DNA from: Anaerolineae bacterium
GTDB lineage: Bacteria > Chloroflexota > Anaerolineae > Anaerolineales > Villigracilaceae
Reading direction: 5' to 3'
Length of the DNA: 11,203 bases
NCBI GenBank assembly: GCA_003694975.1
Contig: RFJH01000241.1
Span: 1-11,203 of the forward strand
Part shown: in pieces, positions 7,818-11,203 of the stretch
How positions within the stretch are numbered: the first letter of the stretch is position 1
Layout: each line of letters starts with the position of its first letter
Position numbers and translations under genes: made by a program
The notes under the pieces: model-generated
Database searches by the model: none
Seen by the model: the letters and a program-made list of their open reading frames with translations, nothing else
What the model was told of the DNA's origin: nothing

Positions 7818-9278
7818 TCAGTCCTCTAGAGTCTCTGCCGTGCGGTCGGCCACCGCCAGGATTTGATCCATCTCGCGTAACACCTCATCGGGCAGCGGTT
7901 GTGGGTGGTGTGTTTCGTAGATCTCGTTGAAGATTTCGATTGCCGTCTGGCGCGGATTGGGCGTCCGCCCGCTGGAGTCCGGGAGATGGAGGAGCGGCGA
8001 GTAGTGGAAATCGCGGATGTGCTCGCGAGTGTGCTTCTGGCGCAGGAAATGGCCGCGCGGTCCCACCGTTTTAATCACTTCCAACGTGGCGTCAAGGTCT
8101 TCGAACTCAAACTTCCGGTACACTTCGTGCACATAGCGGGCAATCTCGCTATCAAGGATGATCTGTTCGGGGTAGAGAATCATCGAAGAGCCGGTGAGCC
8201 CCATGTAGCCACAGATCTCCCCGCCGGCCAGTGGGATCTGTGCGCTACCGAAGCCGGCCTCGAAAGCGGATTGCCAGCCGATCTCCTCCGCATCACTGCT
8301 GAACGAACCGCCGCCCAGGCTGGGCACATTCCAGGCATGGGCCAGTTGTACGGCGATCAGCGAGGTCGGCAGGGGCGCATCGCCGATGTAGCCGCCGGTA
8401 CGCGGGTTCATAAGAGAGGTGATGATCGAGTGGAATACCGGTGTTCCGGGATGGGCCAACTGCATCAATACCATGGCACTGACCACCTCGGCGTCGCCCA
8501 CCACCAGCGCGCCGAGCAGCGAGGCCGGCGCGGTGGAGCCGATGGTAGGCATGGCCATGAAGCTGGTGGGGATGCCCGCTTCGGCGTAGACCAGGGCGGT
8601 TTCGATGCCGTTCTTGTCCTGCGCCAGCGGGGCGATGGTGCAGATGTTGGCGCAGATGGGGGGGCGTCTGCGCCGTTCTGCCTCGCTGCCGGAGACGACG
8701 GTAGCCAACTCCACGATGGCAGGCGCCAGCTTGGGGTGGATGGTGGTGCCGCCGCGTACGTGCTTGAGGGTGTTGGTCAGCCCGGCGTGACACTCGTGTA
8801 GGGGCGCGGCTTTGCCGTAATCCTGAGCGCTCACCAGCGGCCAGAAGAAACTGACAAAGGGCAGCGCGTCGCTGATGCGGGCCATCATGGCGACATCCTC
8901 TTTGCGGGAGGAACGCTTTTGGCGTGTGTGAGGGTCGATCACATGTACGCCGCAGCCGTCGGTCGCCAGATAGGAAGCCGAGCCATCCAGGGTGAGATCG
9001 AAACGCTCCTCTCGTCCGGCCAGCACGAAACTGCGCGGCGCGGTGGACATTGCTCTGGTCACCAGGTCGGGTGGAAGACGCACGATGCTTGTCTTCCAAT
9101 CCACCGCCGCGCCGTGATCGGCGAAAATCTGCAACGCCTTCGGGCTGGGGAAGTACACCCCCACCTCGGACAAGATTTGCAAAGTGGCGTTCTTCAACGT
9201 CGCCAGTTCGGAGGGGGTGAGCACCTCAATTCTGTAGGGAGAGACAATCGGAATGATATCGGGGGTTGGTGAGTACAT
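7818..9278 (-). CDS. Trimethylamine methyltransferase (MttB) superfamily protein, non-pyrrolysine
   Basis: 486 residues from the ATG at 9276-9278. MttB-superfamily proteins are TIM-barrel methyltransferases that take a methyl group from quaternary or tertiary amines and normally give it to a corrinoid protein. Typical family features: a helical N-terminus (TPSELATLKNATLQILSEVG), DGCGVHVID (residues 107-115), HPGTPVFHS (276-284), NPRTGGYIGDAP (291-302) and GWQSAFEAGFG in the C-terminal half. The frame is uninterrupted over the full length, so there is no in-frame amber codon and no pyrrolysine as in true trimethylamine MttB; it belongs with the non-Pyl members such as the glycine betaine enzyme MtgB. 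The frame stays open to a TTG at 9315-9317, but only 9278 has a ribosome binding site. No corrinoid protein gene is adjacent; the neighbours are flavoprotein-GcvT demethylases. Substrate unknown. Confidence 0.85.
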   Translation of the reverse strand: MYSPTPDIIPIVSPYRIEVLTPSELATLKNATLQILSEVGVYFPSPKALQIFADHGAAVDWKTSIVRLPPDLVTRAMSTAPRSFVLAGREERFDLTLDGSASYLATDGCGVHVIDPHTRQKRSSRKEDVAMMARISDALPFVSFFWPLVSAQDYGKAAPLHECHAGLTNTLKHVRGGTTIHPKLAPAIVELATVVSGSEAERRRRPPICANICTIAPLAQDKNGIETALVYAEAGIPTSFMAMPTIGSTAPASLLGALVVGDAEVVSAMVLMQLAHPGTPVFHSIITSLMNPRTGGYIGDAPLPTSLIAVQLAHAWNVPSLGGGSFSSDAEEIGWQSAFEAGFGSAQIPLAGGEICGYMGLTGSSMILYPEQIILDSEIARYVHEVYRKFEFEDLDATLEVIKTVGPRGHFLRQKHTREHIRDFHYSPLLHLPDSSGRTPNPRQTAIEIFNEIYETHHPQPLPDEVLREMDQILAVADRTAETLED

Positions 9279-9281
9279 GGT

Positions 9282-9287
9282 TCCTCT
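9282..9287 (-). promoter_or_regulatory. Ribosome binding site that sets the MttB-like start
   Basis: AGAGGA on the minus strand, three bases before the ATG at 9276-9278; the spacing is short but it is the only such site near any candidate start. The ATG at 9303-9305 and the TTG at 9315-9317 in the same frame have none. Confidence 0.5.
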
Positions 9288-9373
9288 CAGAATTGGCGCT
9301 TCCATTCTTCGAGCCAACGCTCGACGATCACTTTGGAAAACCGCGCAATTGTCGGACTGCTGTTACGGTCCAC
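9287..9373 (-). other. Possible 28-residue small ORF or gene remnant in the 117-base gap
   Basis: Between the aminotransferase stop and the MttB-like start, one frame is open from a GTG at 9371-9373 to TGA at 9287-9289. It reads VDRNSSPTIARFSKVIVERW and then LEEWKRQF, with an amphipathic helical end, and the stop lies in the MttB-like ribosome binding region, as is usual for the end of an operon gene. A second small frame begins with ATG at 9397-9399, overlapping the aminotransferase stop as ATGA (MSKVLMKRSW..., stop at 9328-9330). A single frameshift near TTTTCCAAAG would join the two into one ~37-residue product. It could be a decayed small gene, an unannotated small protein, or chance. A 5-base-stem hairpin CGAGC-CAAC-GCTCG at 9310-9323 has no T-run and is not a terminator. 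Confidence 0.25.
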
Positions 9374-9395
9374 GATCGCTTCATCAGTACCTTGC

Positions 9396-10706
9396 TCATT
9401 GCTTGGCGGCCTTGATCGCGTCGTTGAAGATGTTCAGGGTTTCGTTGACATCTTCTTCGCTCAAGGCATAGCACAGGAACCAGGGTTCGCGTGCATCGCC
9501 ATCGGGTTGCACCCCGCGCTGAATCAGCTCCAGGACCAGTCTTTCGTAGAGCTCGCCATCGCCTCGGAAATAATCCCGGAAGTCGTGTGGCTCCTCCTCA
9601 ATCCCCAAGACAATCCCAAACATTGGGGGAAGGCCGGGGAGGTAATGGGGAATATCCGCCTCCGTCAGCACTTCCCGGATTCCGTCCATCAAAGCCCGGC
9701 CGCGACGGTTGATGGTCTCGATGACCGGTAGGGCTTCGAGCGTTTCCAGGGTGGCAATACCGGCGACCGCGGCTACTACGTTTCCGGAATAAGTGCCACC
9801 GTGGGCCATGGCACCGGGCTCGATGGTCATCATCACCTCTTCTTTGCCGGCGATAGCGGCGATGGGAAAGCCGTTGCCCAAAGACTTGGCGTAGGTCACC
9901 AGATCGGCCCGGACGCCAAAGTACTCTTGCGCACCGCCGTTGGCAATGCGGAAACCGGTTTTGACCTCATCGAAGACCATGACGATGCCGTATTGGTCGC
10001 ACAACTCGCGGATCTTCTCCAGGAAGCCGGGGCGGGGCATAATGCCGGCGGCGTTCCCAAGTAGCGGCTCGATGAAAATGGCGGCGATGTCGCCCCATTG
10101 CGCGGCTATGGTTTTCTCCAGGCGTTCGAAGTCGTTGAAGGGCAGGTTGATAACGTACTGGGAGATCCCTTTGGGGATGCCGGAGGTGGCGGGCGCGTTG
10201 ATGGGATTGCGCCGGGAACCCAAAGCGCCGGGGTGGGCGGAAGCGGTGCTAAACATGAAGTAGTCCGCCATACCGTGGTATTGCCCCTCGAACTTGATGA
10301 ACTTCTCTCGTCCGGTGTAAGCGCGGGCGATGCGCAACGCATGCATGGTGGCTTCGGTGCCGGTGTTGGTCAGACGAACCTTATCCACTTTACACATACG
10401 CGCGATGCGCTCACAGAGTTCGATTTCGTAAGGTGTCGTCCAGGCGAAGACGGTGCCATCGCCAATCGCTTCTTGCACGCGTTCGACAACGGCGGGATAA
10501 CCATGCCCCAGGATGATGGGGCCGAAGCCCAGGCGGTAGTCGATGTACCGCTTTCCGTCGGCATCCCAGATATAGGCTCCTTTCCCACGGGTAGCGATCA
10601 GCGTGTCGTCATCTCCCCAATAGCGGAAATTCGAATTCACCCCGTAGGGGATGACCGCTTTCGCTCGATCAAACAATATGCGATCCTTTTCTCCTTGCAA
10701 ACTCAT
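9396..10706 (-). CDS. Class III PLP-dependent aminotransferase, glutamate-1-semialdehyde aminomutase type
   Basis: 436 residues, a typical length. Cytoplasmic PLP enzyme of the class III (HemL/GABA-aminotransferase) group, moving amino groups on non-alpha carbons. Seen: TNTGTEATMHALRIARAY (113-130, cofactor phosphate binding), KFEGQYHGMADYF (138-150), FDEVKTGFR with Asp246 as the pyridine-nitrogen partner, TYAKSLGNGFPIAAIAG with Lys274 as the Schiff-base lysine, and GGTYSGNV (303-310). It follows the HemL branch most closely, but its place in an amine-degradation operon and the altered N-terminal substrate region (NSNFRYWGDDD) argue against a haem-biosynthesis role. The ATG at 10704-10706 has AGAGGAG six bases upstream. 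It lies 37 bases after the OCD-family gene. Likely substrate: the amine or amino acid left after N-demethylation; this is inference. Confidence 0.85.
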   Translation of the reverse strand: MSLQGEKDRILFDRAKAVIPYGVNSNFRYWGDDDTLIATRGKGAYIWDADGKRYIDYRLGFGPIILGHGYPAVVERVQEAIGDGTVFAWTTPYEIELCERIARMCKVDKVRLTNTGTEATMHALRIARAYTGREKFIKFEGQYHGMADYFMFSTASAHPGALGSRRNPINAPATSGIPKGISQYVINLPFNDFERLEKTIAAQWGDIAAIFIEPLLGNAAGIMPRPGFLEKIRELCDQYGIVMVFDEVKTGFRIANGGAQEYFGVRADLVTYAKSLGNGFPIAAIAGKEEVMMTIEPGAMAHGGTYSGNVVAAVAGIATLETLEALPVIETINRRGRALMDGIREVLTEADIPHYLPGLPPMFGIVLGIEEEPHDFRDYFRGDGELYERLVLELIQRGVQPDGDAREPWFLCYALSEEDVNETLNIFNDAIKAAKQ

Positions 10707-10743
10707 GACTTACTCCTCTGCAAATGGATGTAGGTGAAAGGGC

Positions 10744-11203
10744 TCAGGGAGAGCACGGCAATGCCTGCCCCAAGCCCATGACTTTCGCTTTGCGGTAGGC
10801 TTCCGGCAGAATGGCGGCATATTCGCCCCAGATTCCCAGAGCCATATACACGATGATCTCTTCGGGGGTTTCGCGCCCCGGTACTTCTCCAGCGACGATC
10901 CGCGGCCATTCGGCGTACACATCCTCCAACGAGAACTTGTCCTCTTCCGCCAGGGCTACGAGCTCCGGCAGGCGGGGGCTGACATATTTCCAGCAGTCCA
11001 CGATCACCTTATCAGCTTTGGTGATCACGTCGTGCGCCACCTCCTGATACGAACCCAGGCGGGCGATGAACGCCCCCGGCTGCAACCAGGCGTGCTCAAA
11101 CAATGCCTGGTTGCCGGTGGTCACGGTGAAGATGATGTCGGACTTCCTGACCACCGCCTCCCGGTCCTCCAGCGCCACGGCATCCACCGGGAACCCCAAG
11201 ATC
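10744..11203 (-). CDS. Ornithine cyclodeaminase/mu-crystallin family protein, C-terminal part, cut by right window edge
   Basis: The frame runs through the right edge with no start codon inside, so the N-terminal part is missing; about 153 residues are seen out of a usual 310-350. The family has a Rossmann NAD(P) domain and includes ornithine cyclodeaminase, alanine dehydrogenase and ketimine reductase. Seen: the end of the Rossmann part, SDIIFTVTTGNQALFEHAWL followed by QPGAFIARLGSYQE (usual form ADIVvtaT...PvL...WLkPGahi-avGs...E-d), then VIVDCWKYV, the conserved GEVPGRETPEEIIVYMALGI (usual GxxxGRxxxxeitvf...G), and an AYRKAKVMGLG tail. It stops with TGA at 10744-10746 and is the first gene of the operon inside the window. 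Reaction unknown: it might be ammonia-eliminating, or it could reduce a cyclic imine or a product of the downstream aminotransferase. Confidence 0.8.
   Translation of the reverse strand, partial: ILGFPVDAVALEDREAVVRKSDIIFTVTTGNQALFEHAWLQPGAFIARLGSYQEVAHDVITKADKVIVDCWKYVSPRLPELVALAEEDKFSLEDVYAEWPRIVAGEVPGRETPEEIIVYMALGIWGEYAAILPEAYRKAKVMGLGQALPCSP

Noticed and set aside
7899..8801. A 300-codon open frame opposite the MttB-like gene
   Set aside because: The minus-strand frame carries the family motifs over its whole length; the plus-strand product shows no known pattern.
7818..9278. Pyrrolysine-containing trimethylamine methyltransferase
   Set aside because: No in-frame TAG anywhere in a full-length frame, so it is a non-Pyl homolog and should not be named trimethylamine-specific.
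9279..9317. An upstream TTG start adding 13 residues to the MttB-like protein
   Set aside because: No ribosome binding site before it, and the added residues do not match the family start.

Overview
The window is GC-rich bacterial DNA. It is probably from a Chloroflexota-like organism (Anaerolineae/Caldilineae type). This is an inference from gene content: a decayed AfsR/LuxR-type ATPase-TPR regulator of the kind abundant in that phylum, single-subunit hydantoinase/oxoprolinase proteins, and an MttB-like gene next to dimethylglycine-dehydrogenase-like genes. No rRNA, tRNA, CRISPR array or insertion sequence was seen.

Left part, bases 1-1500, plus strand: the C-terminal part of a hydantoinase/oxoprolinase (HyuA-type) gene enters from the left edge and stops at 836. 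It is followed by a degraded remnant (about 897-1500) of a large ATPase/TPR transcriptional regulator, readable only by changing frame several times and lacking most of its TPR region. Bases 1510-2681, minus strand: a DinB-superfamily gene, a possible 27-codon ORF overlapping its stop codon as ATGA, and a MOSC-like gene form a compact transcription unit. Bases 2682-2855 are intergenic and separate it from the large operon upstream.

Right part, bases 2856-11203, minus strand, reading from the right edge leftwards: an ornithine-cyclodeaminase/mu-crystallin family protein (cut by the right edge), a class III PLP aminotransferase of the glutamate-1-semialdehyde aminomutase type, an MttB-superfamily methyltransferase without a pyrrolysine codon, and two tandem ~820-residue flavoprotein-GcvT fusions of the dimethylglycine/sarcosine dehydrogenase type. 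Gaps are short (37, 117, 1 and 23 bases), so this is very likely one operon. Its promoter lies outside the window.

The genes fit together as a catabolic route for an N-methylated amine. MttB would remove a methyl group from a quaternary or tertiary amine. The two flavoproteins would oxidise further N-methyl groups and hand the one-carbon unit to tetrahydrofolate. The aminotransferase and the OCD-family enzyme would then act on the freed amine or imine. The substrate cannot be read from the sequence, and no corrinoid protein, corrinoid reactivase, electron-transfer flavoprotein or transporter is present in the window.
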